Shown here: in pieces, positions 1 through 12,384 of the stretch
How positions within the stretch are numbered: the first letter of the stretch is position 1
Layout of the letters: every line of letters begins with the position of its first letter
Assembly: GCF_048128805.1 (NCBI RefSeq)
Contig: NC_136010.1
Span: 17,253,480-17,317,479 of the forward strand
Length of the DNA stretch: 64,000 nt
Direction: 5' to 3'
From: Centroberyx gerrardi
Lineage: Eukaryota > Chordata > Actinopteri > Beryciformes > Berycidae
The notes under the pieces: generated by a model
Seen by the model: the letters and a program-made list of their open reading frames with translations, nothing else
What the model was told of the DNA's origin: nothing
Databases searched by the model: none
Program-made: the position numbers and the translations under genes

Positions 1-11
1 ACACGTACACG

Positions 12-77
<66 letters not shown>
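1..77. repeat. (CA)n microsatellite
   Basis: An almost pure CA dinucleotide run, slightly interrupted (acacgtacacgcacg) in its first 16 bases. It is cut by the window edge, so its full length is unknown. Confidence 0.95.
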
Positions 78-81
<4 letters not shown>

Positions 82-270
82 CCTCTTACACACACAGTCA
101 CACAAGAAATCAGTATGGTGTTAAGTCTACAGCATATAATGGGATGCTGGATGGTACAAGCTCCACACTGCATCAACAATAAACTGCACAAACATTTCAC
201 AATGCTCAGCACTGCAGCCAGCTGGCTAATACAGTCAGCTCAACTCATCCTGACTCAGACACAATCAATA

Positions 271-495
271 TCTCGTTATAACGAGAAAAGTTGATATCTC
301 GTTATAACGAGAAAAGTTTCTTGTTATAACGAGATATGTTGGTATGTTATTATAACCAGAAACATTTCTCGTTATAATGAGATAAGTTGGTATGTCGTAT
401 TAACGAGAAAATATGTCATTATAACGTGAAAATATCTTGTTATAACAAGAAAAAGATCTCGTTATAACGAGAAAGGTTTCTCGTTATAACGAGAT
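271..495. repeat. Tandem array of a 16-bp palindrome
   Basis: About ten copies of TCTCGTTATAACGAGA or close variants, spaced by 6-10 bases of A/T/G-rich spacer. Copies are at about 271, 297, 319, 344, 366, 396, 416, 435, 457 and 480. The unit is its own reverse complement, so every copy can form a hairpin or bind a symmetric dimer. The copy at 435-450 reads TCTTGTTATAACAAGA, where both arms changed and the palindrome is kept. No gene overlaps it. Function unknown. Confidence 0.9.
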
Positions 496-622
496 ACTGA
501 GCCAATTTTTTTTCCCCTCTGTGGCATCAATACGCTGCCGTACTTTTGTACCCTTTCAAATATCTCTGTATTTCTTTCCTACTTGTACTTTGGTTTCTGC
601 ATATCGTGTTGCTTTATCTTAA

Positions 623-1163
623 AGGGTAACTTTGGTATTGTTCAACCTGGACCCTATTTTCCCAACTTTTTGTGTCTAAGTGACTAATGGGGACAACAAT
701 TTTTGAAATTGGTCCAGTATTGAGCGAGATCGCGTCAGCCGACGGCTGTGAAACGAGCTGCAATGTAATCCGACGGGGCAAATGTGAACCGTCAATGTAC
801 GTCCACTAAAAGTGCTTGTTTTTGCCACTGACAGGCTCAGATTGTTATTATAAGTGTCTGACAACATTATGGAAAGGACCCTACAGAGAAATTAAACGTT
901 TTTCTTTACCTTTCGCTTGATCCGGTCTGTGTGTAACTTACTGCAACAACTCAAGTCTCGCCAGACTTGGTTACACACAGACCTTTTAGTGGACGTACAT
1001 TGACGGTGCGATTTGCCCCGTCGGATTACATTGCAGCTCGTTTCGCGGCTGCCGGCGATGCGATCTCGCTCAATACTGGACCAATTTCAAAAATTGTTGT
1101 CCCCTTTAGTCACTTAGACACAAAAAGATGGGGAAATAGGTTGAAAAATACCGAAGTTACCCT
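623..1163. mobile_element. Fold-back (long inverted repeat) DNA element flanked by TTAA
   Basis: The left arm (about 623-812) and right arm (about 983-1163) are diverged reverse complements of each other. The ends read AGGGTAACTTTGGTAT and ATACCGAAGTTACCCT. TTAA stands directly outside both ends (619-622 and 1164-1167), as expected for an insertion that duplicates TTAA. The short reading frames in the two arms are mirror images and are not genes. No transposase is present, so the element is non-autonomous. A piggyBac-like origin is an inference from the TTAA only; the terminal bases are not the classic piggyBac ones. Confidence 0.75.
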
Positions 1164-1229
1164 TTAAGCTTTAGTTTTATGTGTATATTATGTATATGTA
1201 TTTGACACTTTTAATTTTAATTCTTGGTG

Positions 1230-1300
1230 TGAAGCAGTTTGTAACCTAGTTTTGAAAAGTGCTATACAAATAAAGTGTATTGTTATTATTATTATTGTTC
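1230..1300 (+). mobile_element. LINE/SINE 3' tail (L2-like)
   Basis: The stretch 'gtgaagcagtttgtaac ... gtgctatacaaataaa' followed by a short ATT microsatellite is the usual 3' end of fish L2-type LINEs and the SINEs that share their tails. Only the tail is recognisable. Confidence 0.6.
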
Positions 1301-2289
1301 TATGTTCTTGTCAGTTCATAATTTTTCAGGTAATCACTGAGTTACCAAATATGGTACACATTTCTCTAGAGTTCTAATTCTTAGAGATGAGAACATGCAT
1401 TGCAGCTAAAGTTAAGTTTATGTTTTAGATGGCAACAATGTTCTCAAGCATTTTTCAAATTAATTTAGTTGAAATACTAAACTTGAATTTAAAAAAAGAA
1501 AAGACAGAAAGGAAGAAAAAGAAACCACATCCATGATAACAACCTCCTCAAAATCATGTATGGCACAAAATAATGTTTTCTGTATCCTTTGGAATTATGA
1601 GAGGGTGGAAGCAATGCACTCCAAGCTGGAACTTGCCTGTCTATAAAGGGTTTGTTGTGTTTATAAACATAGGAGGGAAAAGTGGGATCAATAGGTTCAA
1701 TATACTCAAAATCACCTTCACAAATTATGGATTGCAGTTTTAATGCTGTGCATAACAGAAAGATACCACACAGAAATAATGTTCTCTTTCTCAACTTGTG
1801 TATGTAAATGTGCAACGACGACAACAAAATCCTAAGAGATAAATTGTATAACAGACAAGAGAGACACACAGGGTAGGAAGAGAGACGGGGACAGGGTGAA
1901 AGAGAGGGAACTTCCATGTAAGAATGTGTTCCTAATTGGTCGTGTAGATAAAATATGACAGCCCTACGGACGACGCCATCCTCCACCAATCAAAAATCGA
2001 AAATCCAGGGGAATACAAGGGGAATACCACTGAATTCCAGCATACATATTTCTCCTCTGCCCCTGGACAGTGTGGTTCCTATTTCTAAACATTTACTAGT
2101 TTCTCCCATAGCCAGATGTAAAAGAACAGTTTGTCTCCCATGTCTCCCAGCAAAACCAACATCATAATACAGAGAGCACGCCGGAGACAGTATTTCCTTC
2201 GATAGTTGGTGTCAATCAGGTAGGTATGATACACTTTTCCAGAGTTGAGTTTTCCTTTGTTTAGTAATACAGCAGCTCTGCTCAGGAGA
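1301..2289. other. Non-genic stretch with one unexplained 166-codon open frame
   Basis: An uninterrupted minus-strand frame of 166 codons (1489-1989) lies here. It has a hydrophobic C-terminal end and resembles no family I recognise. I see no splice sites or promoter that support it as a gene. Otherwise the region is plain AT-rich sequence. Confidence 0.4.
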
Positions 2290-2609
2290 GGAAGCAGTTG
2301 GAAAGGACTGTAAACACAGCAGCAAAATGTATTGGCAGCAACCTTCCTTCTGTCTCCTCTGTATTCTCCACCCGTATGCAACGTAAAGCTCTAAAATTGT
2401 TCACTGACCCCTCTCACCGAGCCACTTCATATTTCTCTCTTTGTCCCTCTGGAAGAAGGATTAAGGCTATCAGGATCAGGGCCTCCCCGTTTCATCACAG
2501 CACCGTTCCTGAGGCATTATGGGTGTTGAACTTGATGGGTCTGGGCTGTACTCACTTGCACTTTCTTTTTTATCGATTTTACTTGTTTTTGTTTGTAAAA
2601 ACAATATAA
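2290..2609 (+). pseudogene. Non-LTR retrotransposon fragment (C-terminal end of a reverse-transcriptase ORF)
   Basis: The plus-strand frame from about 2298 to the stop at 2607 includes ALKLFTDPSHRATSYFSLCP and then SGRR. This resembles the region after the reverse-transcriptase domain in common fish LINEs (typically 'DPSHP..HLF.LLPSGRRYR'). The upstream part of the element is missing, so it is a 5'-truncated dead copy. The family was not determined. Confidence 0.6.
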
Positions 2610-4430
2610 TGCCCTTAAATAAAACGTGTCACTTTTTGCAATTCTAAGAGTATTGACTGGTTTTGCCTGACTGAAGTGTGTATATGTTGCCGTCACTGGC
2701 AATGGGTATTAAATGGAAATATATGTGCACCTGATGACTTATCTTGTGTCTGTCCTGAGCACACTGAGCAGACAAATTCCTAGCAATATGGCAATAAACA
2801 ACTGAATATTGAATCTTGTCTGGCCTTAAAATTTAAGATGTATACTTTAATCAATAGTAATTTAGAAAAGTTGGAAAAGATGACCATAACCAGTGCCAAC
2901 AATGTTTCCGCCTGACAACAAACAAGGGTTTGCATTCCACTCCAGGATTGAAAACATGACTATAAATTAATGTAGTTAAGGTATAAGAGTTCAAACACTC
3001 CATAACTTCACAAATTCAGTGTCAGAGTAAAGATCCAAGAATTAAAAGTTGAATAGCAAATGACAGCTATGGTTTATTTACCATCTTCGTAAAAAGATGG
3101 TAAATAAAACACTAGTCAGATAGGGGTTTTATCCTACAACCCTTACAGACCCAGAAGTCTGCACATGAGCCACAGATGTAGTGACCTCTTTTGGTTACGC
3201 ATAGCAGCTTAATTCAACATTGAAGGGCTTAATTTGCTCAGCAATAATTATTTTTTTGGCTATTCAAGGGGCTCAAGATATTGATAAGAGTCATAATCAT
3301 TCTTATTTTGACTAATATACTGCAGTAGTTACATGAAACTTTGTGTTGGTTATGCTTATTTCTCCTATGTTGAGTTAAGTTAGGTTGCAAAAGTGCATCC
3401 TATTGATGACTGGGTATTTTCTGCTTGATTATAATTTCAAGGTTCATGTGATGAATATTATGTGTTCTATGTACATGCATCCTTGACACGACTAACTAAA
3501 CAGTCAATCTTTTGTCAGACTCTGTTCTGGCTGGCACTCCAGATAACCTTAAAGTCAAACCACTATGACTTTTTTCTCACTATGACTTTTAACAATACCA
3601 ACAGGTATACTAACATGTATCTTGATGATACATTTAGGTTTACATGTCTAAATAATCATTGTCCAATAGCACAAGCCAGCAAATAAGAGTCCTGCCAGAG
3701 ATAATCAGCACCAGCCTTAGACCAGACCTGGCATTGTGGTCCGACACTAAAAGGTCTTCGACAGATGAGGCATGTGAAAGGAAGAAGCTTAGATACACTG
3801 AGCTAGCAGCCAAACCTAAACAGCAAGGCTGAAAAACCACGATGCGTCCCGTAGAAGTTGGGTGTCATGGATTTGTAACCTTATCCATACCCAGTTTACT
3901 CAAGGGTTTCGGGATTTGTGGCCAGGACTGACATCAGGTGATAAAGGGTGCTTCAGAAGCAGCTGATAAGAGTAGCCAGTAGGATCAGTTGTCCCAGTAG
4001 CCTCTGATTGTTGCTACAGTGCAGTTTCTGAACTGCTTAGTGGGCCATTTCAAGCCAGCAGTGTCAGCATTCCCTTTAGTCTGTCCCATTGTTGTTGATG
4101 GTGAGGATGGACATTACTGGGTGAGATGTTGTGGGCCAAGTGTAAGCCTAAGTGTAGGTGTAGTGACAGTGTGGTGTAAGTCTAGTGTGGGCGAGTATAC
4201 ATCTGAACAGAGCATCAGTGCAGAGGTGGGGGTTTGTGGGACAAAAGAATTTACTGTTGAGCCCTCTGGAAGTACAGTGGGCCAAATCCAATGAAACATC
4301 TGTGATGTGAGGTGCCCACATGATAATAACCCACTCTTACTCACCTACCTTCCTTCTAATACTCAAGTCAGGTTTCTATGAAGGTGCTTACATAGAAGGA
4401 ATAGTTACATAAGATCCTGTGTATTGGTAA
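2610..4430. other. Non-genic DNA, no recognisable element
   Basis: I see no gene and no clear transposon here. A small perfect hairpin lies at 3074-3105 (13-bp arms TATTTACCATCTT around a 5-6 base loop). The 91-codon open frame at 4019-4294 has no family resemblance and is treated as chance. Confidence 0.5.
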
Positions 4431-4433
4431 GCT

Positions 4434-4480
4434 ATTATTATTATCATTATCATCATTATTATTATTATTATTATTATTAT
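4434..4480. repeat. (ATT)n microsatellite
   Basis: An imperfect run of ATT/ATC trinucleotides. Confidence 0.9.
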
Positions 4481-4686
4481 CTCCAGCCCAGCACCCATGT
4501 TAAATTCAGCTCTTTGCCTCCTATGCAATTTACAGTATACCTAACAGACTAACAGACTGAAGCGACTTATATGCTAGCAGTAACTGTATTAACTCAAGAT
4601 CTTTAATTCTGTACAATGCTATGCACCAACAAAAAAACAGAAGACCCAGAGGACCCTATTTCTGAATGCCTATATTCTCTAAACTG

Positions 4687-4707
4687 TGTGTGTGTGTGTG
4701 TGTGTCT

Positions 4708-4782
<75 letters not shown>

Positions 4783-4788
4783 TGTGCG
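4687..4788. repeat. Compound (TG)n-(GA)n microsatellite
   Basis: A short TG run (4687-4703) is followed by about 70 bases of pure GA (4711-4780) and a few TG units. The purine strand is the plus strand. Arg/Glu and Leu/Ser frames across it are artefacts of the repeat. Confidence 0.95.
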
Positions 4789-5699
4789 CATGTGACGATC
4801 ATCAGCATCATTTGCTGAAAGGATTTCTTTGTGATATGACTGTTGATGCTAACAAGGCAATCAGAGGACTGCAAAACCTCGTGTCCAGTCTTTGTCATTT
4901 ATAATTCATAATATCAACTTGAGTTACAAGCCACTATTTCACATGCCACACCCACACACAAACCAGCCAAACTTTAGAATATGACTTGTATTTGCCCTTA
5001 GAGTATGAGTAGCAAAGTTCATCAAACTTGTTTGACATGAACCAGCCAACTTGCAGACATAGATCTATACCTGCACTCAACATATGTACACTACTTCATG
5101 ATCACTGAACAATCTGTTATGGAGTAATGGTCGGTGTTATGACAGGTCACAGTTCTATATCTCTTCCATCAGGCCAACTGAGGTAAGGTGTGGGTTTATT
5201 TTTCCCCCACTGAGCATTCTGGGAAGATATATTGGTGCAAACACAGATGGACAGACAATATGAACACAATCTGCACACAGTATGTAATGGCATCAGGAAT
5301 ACCACACTGAGGTTTCATTTGTCATACTGAGAAAGAGCTTGGTGAAATTTATACTAGCCATTCTTAGTCTGTAATCGATTTTACCATTATAAAATCTTCT
5401 AGCTTTGGTTTTAAGGATAGGTAGACAAATTGTGCATTATGTAACTAACTTAGGTGGGGTAAGTTAAGTATGACCGTTATGGTTATACAACAGAAATCCA
5501 AAGTGTAATGTTAGAGAATGCATTAGCTCTGTTGTTTGCATTTATGTTGTGACTTGTAGAAGTTGTGATCTTATATTGCATCCAAATGAAAGTAAAAATG
5601 TGAAAAGGTGAACTGTGCTGGAGATATTGTGTTTAAAACCATTTTTTCTTTTCGGGGAAGGTGAATAAGTTGAAAATTCAAATTGGTTCCAAATGGCCT

Positions 5700-6670
5700 A
5701 AAACATAGCTTGTGAAGCAGTGCTGGGTCCCCTCTGCTGTCACCAGTGCTGCAGTGCTTACAGCCCTTCAGTTGTTTCTAACTACCGCCACTGCTACACT
5801 CAATTGGGGGCAAAGTGGCTGCTTGCATCCAGTTCAAAACACTGGTGTTTTGACCAAGGGCACAGCGACCCCACACCTCCAGACCATGATTTGACCCTAC
5901 ACCCCGGCCCGCGCCTTGCGCTTGGCTACTGCTGGTTGACTGTCCCTCCCTTCCCTGCGACAACACGGCCATCGCTCTGCCTGGTCCCGACTCTTCTCCC
6001 TCCTGGCTCCCCAGTGGTGGAATGATCTTCCCACCTCAGTCAGAACTGCAGAGTCACTCCCCATTTTCCGTCACAGGCTGAAAACCCATCTCTTCCGACT
6101 CCACCTAGCACCCTGACCTCCCAACCCTGACCACTTACCCGAACCAGGGTTCGTATCCTGCCCAGCCCTTCTCTATGAAGTAGCACCGCTACGAGCAAAG
6201 CTTTCTTGGTATGCATTCTCCGTACTGTACTTCTGCCTCGCTCACCACGTTGATGTTCCAAAACAACCCAACGGACAGAAATCTATCTGGCAAAAAATCT
6301 GTCAGTTTTCTGACAGATCAGTGTGGCTGCCCCTTTACCCAAAGCAGGGTTCATATACTGCGTATCCCCCAAAACACACAAAAAAAAACACACACACACA
6401 CACTAGTAAGGCACTTGTTGTTGTTACTATGTCTTTATATGATTATATTATTATACTTAGACTTGCTTATTGACTTAACTGCTAATAGGAGGGATGATCT
6501 TACTTTACTTTTCTTGATTAATGTTGTGGCATTTTTTGTTTTCATAGCACTCTGAACTATCTGGCTACTTACCCTACCCTTGATGCTTGAGGAATGGTCA
6601 CTTATTTTACTGTTGCACTTATTTTAGGTTGCTATGGATAAGAGCGTCTGCTCAATGGCTAAATTGTAAA
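5700..6670 (+). mobile_element. 5'-truncated LINE, C-terminal ORF end plus 3' tail
   Basis: A plus-strand frame around 5980-6114 includes LLAPQWWNDLPTSVR, and shortly after LPIFRHRLKTHLFRL, then a stop. This matches the 'PRLWNSLP...SF+..LKT.LF' end of fish LINE reverse-transcriptase ORFs. The 3' end near 6630-6670 carries 'ggataagagcgtctgct', a very common fish LINE tail. Upstream frames are broken. A short A-run and CA run interrupt it near 6380-6400. Confidence 0.7.
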
Positions 6671-7518
6671 TTTTAAACTGAGAAGTATTGCTCTTATTAG
6701 AAAAAATGACCCGTCACCATCGCCTCTCAGATTCATGTGTTGCTGAGGCCCTTCTCCTTCAGCAACTCTCAATAAATCCCCCCTTGGCCTGCACGATAGA
6801 CCATCTTATGATTTTAGGCAAAACTTTTAAAATGGACTCTTATTGTTCAGACCAGGAAAGCATCTAAAATATCTTTTTGAATATTGTCTGGTTAGAAGGC
6901 CTACATATGTTCTGCGACACAAATTAGATGAACATCTTGAAATAAAAAAATAAAATCAATATTTTTTGATTACTTTTTACAGACATGTTTGTTTTTCTAC
7001 ATACATGTGTGAATGTTGTGAAGTTTATTGTTCTCCCTACTGATAGAAGGTTGTAGATTAGACTAGACAAAATTATACACTTCTAGTTAAAACTAATTTT
7101 GTGTATTTATGAGCTTTAAATCGTGATGTGAACTCAATATTTTTTCATAAAATTTTACAAATCTACCAGCAAGCAGAGGCACCAAAACCATATTGTCTCT
7201 GACTACGGGACTGACAATAATGTGTTCAGATTTTATTCAGTGTTTTGTTCAGTCAATAATGTGCTCAGTGATTTTGATCAAATTCTAAGCCTAAGACAAA
7301 CATCAGGTGCTTGCAAGATGAAGCATGTTCAATTTGTTGAGAAAAATGGTAATTACAAATAATGTTATCTATATTATTATTATGTCGTCATATGGTTAAG
7401 TTGCTTTTACTTTGGCTTAATCTTTCCGCAGATAATTGCATTCTACATCAGTTTTATCAGTTTAGTCCAATATTTGTGAATCAAAAACACTCTTTCCCAA
7501 GGCAAGAACCAAAGCTCA

Positions 7519-7724
7519 TATCCAGATAGGTAACCATGTGCCATGGAGAGCCTAGAGTACACAGGTTTTCATTAAAACCAAAGACTACAGCAGGTGATTT
7601 TCACTGAGTTCCTCCTCTCTGGTTGAAGGTGTGCTAATCAGTGAAATCACTGGTGTAGTCTTTGGCTGAAATGAAAACCTGCAGACTCTCAGCCCTCTGT
7701 GGCACATGGTTGCCCATCTGGATC
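7519..7724. mobile_element. Fold-back MITE
   Basis: Two arms of about 88 bases (7519-7607 and 7638-7724) are imperfect reverse complements around a ~30-base loop. Landmark pieces are AACCATGTGCCA with TGGCACATGGTT, and CCAAAGACTAC with GTAGTCTTTGG. No coding capacity. Confidence 0.8.
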
Positions 7725-8099
7725 TCTTAGGTTGACAAGGAGTTTAACTCAGTGAACTGTGTCCTCAGAGCACTTGAGCCTTTACATTCAAATGAGCTTC
7801 ATTTCCTTGTAGTGCTAACAGTATGAACCACAAAATACCCCCAAATCCCTGTGAAACCCCCCAAGGCACTATCACAATGTCCACAGATTCAGTCTCCTAT
7901 TCACTCTTAAAGGGGCAGCTCCACAGTTAGTCTCTTCATGACATCAAGAGTGCCACAGCTCTCGTGTCTTGCTTTAAGAGAGACTCATTTTCAAAGATAG
8001 CATGAACTGTCCAAGATCATGTGCCATGTTTTAGAGGGGATTTTGCCTTTAAGGTGGTCGGCTCAAAACATTCCTTTTCTCTGCGGCCTTCCGCTAAAT

Positions 8100-8345
8100 C
8101 ATCTGTATGTAGATGTAACAGGTGTTATTATCTTTATTTCTTTTATTTATGTTTTATCTATTTTATCTCTATCTTTCTTTCTTTCTTTCTGTTTTAATGT
8201 TATTTTAAATAGTTGTGGTGTGTGGCCCTGAGCAAGTTGGCTTAGGAGGATTTTTATGTATTTTTTCTGTTTTATGTGAAGCACATTGTATTTGCCTTGT
8301 GTATGAAATGTGCTACATAAATAAAGTTTGCCTTGCCTTGCCTTG
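8100..8345 (+). mobile_element. L2-like LINE/SINE 3' tail
   Basis: The end reads 'gaagcacattgtatttgcc', then 'gaaatgtgctacataaataa', then a short CCTTG repeat. This is the characteristic L2-family terminus in fish. The sequence upstream (8100-8230) probably belongs to the same copy but is too decayed to be sure. Confidence 0.65.
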
Positions 8346-9704
8346 AATCTATGGATAAATTGAACTCCACATGGTACTGACTCTCACAGAAGTGGCCATG
8401 GGTGGGACAGCTTGTGTATGTCAAGGCGCTCCACTCAAAGTACACAGATTATTATCCATAAACTCGATTAGTTGGCAAACGCTTGATTGGTAATTTGAGA
8501 AACTTTCAAATTATGTTGTGAAGGAGTATAAGTGTGCATTTATATCATATGCACAAGTGGATTTTTGTATTCCAGGAGCATGCCTGACTTAAGAAAATGT
8601 GGCTAACACTCATCTCAAATATCAATTAAACTAACAACAGATGACTACTTCTTCTCTATCTCTCTATATATATATATGACTTTCAATTCAACAACCTTGA
8701 AACTAGACAAAGTTTTAGATGTTAAATAGGATGAAAATAAGAACTCTTAGAATAAGGTATTAGCAGCAATATCTGAGCTTACACAAACCTGTACTATTCT
8801 ACACCACTGATAAGATGATTCCTCAAAAGGGACAAATACTAAAACTGCCTAGAGGCATTATTTCTTACAAACTGTCAAATACTGAGGAAGTCTGTAATGC
8901 TTTCTCTTCAGTTGTACACTACTCTTTTGACCAGTAGAGGGTGCTTGTGCTTTACAATTGAAACCTTTTGTAATAAGAGATATTGAAGCATCAGAAATTA
9001 TTGAAGAGCTGGAAAAGAAAGACAGAAGCAACTTATATTACCCAACAGATCTGTAAAGGCTGAAGAAATACAAGCTGCTTGATTTTGTATGGGGCAAAAG
9101 TAGTAATAAGGTTTAAGATGCAACAAAAGGCGATAGTGAGATCATCTGAGGGAAAATGAAAGAATATATTTTGACTAAAACTTGACATTTGCTGGCAACA
9201 TTTGTCAGATGCTAAATGCCTCTATTTTGCAAAGACAGAAGACTTCAATCCCTATCTCAACACTTCAACGACTCTCAAAACTAGAAGCCTACTTCACCCT
9301 GTGTCCATTACGTATATAGCAGTATGTGTGCATTGAGCTCGCAAAATAATATTTTCATGGAGAAATAAATGAGTTATTATCCTAGGCTGACAATTAACTG
9401 TCATTACTGTTGTAACCAATCAACACAAATAACATGTCTGTCTCAGGCCAGTCATACTACACAGAGTGGTCACACTGCACATCTGAATGAGTTCACAAGG
9501 TCTTAAGACAGGGCACAAAGCAATAAAGTCTGATCACAGGAAAATAATCGGAAGGAATGCAATTCCTAGACTAAGAATGATATTACTTAATCAAAGTTGC
9601 ATTTAATCACAATGAAACAACTATCAGTAATGTGTAACTGCTAATATATTAAATTGCTAACGAAGATAAAGCACTACAAAGTAATTTATACCTGTTACTG
9701 ACAT
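8346..9704. other. Non-genic AT-rich DNA
   Basis: I see no coding frame with family resemblance, no clear terminal repeats and no long microsatellite here, apart from a short TA run near 8660. Confidence 0.5.
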
Positions 9705-10150
9705 CTGTGTATTTGATGCATCATACTGACAACTATGTTTCTGTGCTAAATAGATGGTATCCCAGTGCATCCTGCCAATCTGTGTCTGCTAAAACTTAAC
9801 ACTAAAACATAAATAAATAAAAAAGCAGATCAGTTATCTGCCCGTTGCATCGACACCTAAACCACAGTGTTCTGCTTAGTCAGTGTCTTTGTTGGTGTCG
9901 GGTGAAATTGCTCTTTGACGTTGATGTGCAGTCAGTTTTGCAACTTTTCCACTGGTGTTCCTACACATTTTCACATCAAAACATTAAAATTCATGCTTCA
10001 TTCTTGCTATACCATCACACACAGGTCAAACTCCATCATTGTCATGCGTATGCATCTATGTTCAGAGGGTTATTTAATAGTAGATTTGAATATCACTGGA
10101 CTTGTTTTGGTGATACACAACTGTGACTTGGGACTTCTGTAATCAGGGAA
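9705..10150 (+). repeat. Local repeat family, copy A
   Basis: Begins with 'ttgatgcatcatactgacaa' and runs through 'ctgctaaaac', 'gttctgctta', 'gttggtgtcgggtgaaattg' and 'cttgttttggtga' to 'gggacttctgtaatcaggga'. The same landmarks recur in order in copies B, C and E, and the last third in copy D. Copies look 70-85% alike by eye. Identity of the ancestral element unknown. Confidence 0.75.
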
Positions 10151-11446
10151 TTTGTTATTTGGGGTAACATGACTTCATCGGGCCAAACGGTGGGGTCAGA
10201 TTATTCTGCAGTGTGAACGGGTTCAAGACTGGAGACTCCAGACCAGTCGTAGCCCGACATGATTTTTTCAAACGTTAAGATTTCGTTGTGTGCTCGTGTA
10301 GTGTGAAGCGGTCCAAGACTCGCCAAGACTGAAGTATGACAGCAATCCTGGCAACAGCCAATGGGAGTTCAATTCAAGGCGTAAGAAAAAGAGAAGGGAC
10401 CGGTAGAGAAGTCGCTTTTAAAAATTTCCACTGACGTAGATAGTTTATGACTAGTGATTCCCAGCTCCACTTGCTCCACTCTTACTAGGTTGCTATACAT
10501 GATACGTGATGGTTGTGTGCCCCTCAATAAACTGCAGGGATGCAAACTCATCGAGAGTGAAGAAGGTGACAGATACCAGGGCAGACACAAAACCTCTCAG
10601 AAATCATTCACTTAAGTGCCCTATTCTGGGATCAAAAAGGTGACTGTCACCTAAAGGTGACTAGTTTTCATCCCTGAAACTAGTTCAATATACATCATTT
10701 TGATTCTTAATTGATGGGTGCTTACTCCTCTATGGGAAACTTTTGAAGCTGATATACAATTTATTTGGAGGAATGAATCTCATGTAAAATGGTATATAAT
10801 GGCAATGTAACAAGTATGCAATTAAACATTTTATGAAGTCTTACATTGTAACAAATACATTGTAAATGTAAACTGTAGCTTGTCTACAAGGAAGAAGGAA
10901 ATGACAGAAAACCTACGTTGTATTTACAGTGAACTGTTCTGGACGAATGGGAAAATGTTTTTGAATGACAAAATCTAGTAGGGTGTAATCCCTTGTCTTC
11001 ATGTGTGTGACGACCCGTCTTTGCCCTGCCATGTCGTGTGCACAGCTTCCCAACGGCACAGCAAGCCTTTACCCAGTCGTTTAGCCTGTACTAACCCTCC
11101 TCGTGCAAGAGTTGAACCGCCTTGCAGCTTGACCTAGGCTTTAGTTTTGGATTCAGAACCTAACATCTACATTTTCTTAAAACAATTCTGCCAGTGGGGT
11201 GAGATAATTCTATTTGTTTCCAATGCATTTCATGTATTTCAGAAATTCTCTAGAAACAACTGTCTCTGATCATTCCACTTGTATCAACAAAATGACACTT
11301 GATTCAAGAAAATTCTTGAAGCAAGTTGATTGGCTTTGGAGACAAGTGATATTATCTCAAACCAGTGGCAGATTTTTTTTACTGGTTTAAAATTTAAAAA
11401 AAAGATTTTAAGACCTTGTAGTAGAGTATATGACTTGCTGAACTAA

Positions 11447-11694
11447 ATGTTTTTGAGGTGTATACACTTGAACACAAGTTTACAAAAAAAAAAAAATCAC
11501 AAGATGATGACATTTCAGGAACCGTTTTCTGACTATGATTGTGATGAAAGGCAAACTCTGATGTCCAGATTTTCTGACTCTAAGACCCTTGAAATCAGAA
11601 ATGTGGTGGATTGTTCTATTTTGAGTACTGACTCTTGTATAAAAAAAACTAAAAAAAACGTATAAAAAGATCAAGCTACAGCTAATAGTGACAT
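11447..11694. other. Non-genic DNA with A-runs
   Basis: Open frames here are short and of low complexity (poly-Lys/poly-Phe from A-runs). No family resemblance. Confidence 0.4.
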
Positions 11695-12240
11695 CTATTT
11701 TGATGCATCATACTGCCAATCTGTGCCTGCTAAAACGCTAAACCAAAAAACATATTACATTTGTCTGCCTGTTATATGGAGCCTTATATTGCAGTGTTGT
11801 GCAGTATGTTTGTTGGTGTAGGGTGAAGTTGCTCTTTGATGGCAGTCAGTTTTGCATGTTTTGCATTTGTAATGACAAAAGTTGCAAAAAAGGGCAGGGA
11901 AGCAAATTCCTGGTCATCACTCAAGGGCAAATTCACCCAGAGATTGCTGGTGTTAGAAACCAGAAATGCCAGGGTAACCCATGTTGTCTGAGCCATAAAA
12001 AAGTGCAACATTTTCTAATGTGCTAAGCAAATTCCATGACTTTTCCACGACTATCCATCACATACAGCTCAAATTCCTCAACCAATATGTGTATATGTCT
12101 ACAGTATGTTCAGATGCTATGTTTTTTTGTTGCATGGTTTATTTGAATGTAACAGGTCTTGTTTCGGCAAGTATTAAGGAAATTTGTATTTGTACTAAAA
12201 AAAAAGTATATAAGTATATGAGTATATATGGTTTCTGAAT
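11695..12240 (+). repeat. Local repeat family, copy B
   Basis: Shares with copy A the start 'gatgcatcatactgcc', 'gctaaaac', and 'ttgttggtgtagggtgaag'. It adds a middle block ('gggcagggaagca', 'cactcaagggcaa', 'ggtgttagaaaccagaaatg') that is also in copies D (in part) and E. Its 3' part 'ttgaatgtaacaggtcttg' matches copies A and D. Confidence 0.75.
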
Positions 12241-12384
12241 TCACTATGACATTACCAAATGTTTTTGGTAATGGACATATGTATATTATGTAGGAATCCT
12301 GGAAAGCAGAACTGCAGCATGTTGCTCTATCCCGACTTATAGCTCTTATAAAAAGTAAGCCACAGGTAATATTGACATCTAGTT

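Noticed and set aside
676..1167. Two frames (one per strand) with shared FSGRTLTV peptides
   Set aside because: They are the two arms of one inverted repeat read on opposite strands, not a protein family.
4603..4904. Frames rich in Leu-Ser or Arg-Glu
   Set aside because: Pure translation of the (GA)n microsatellite.
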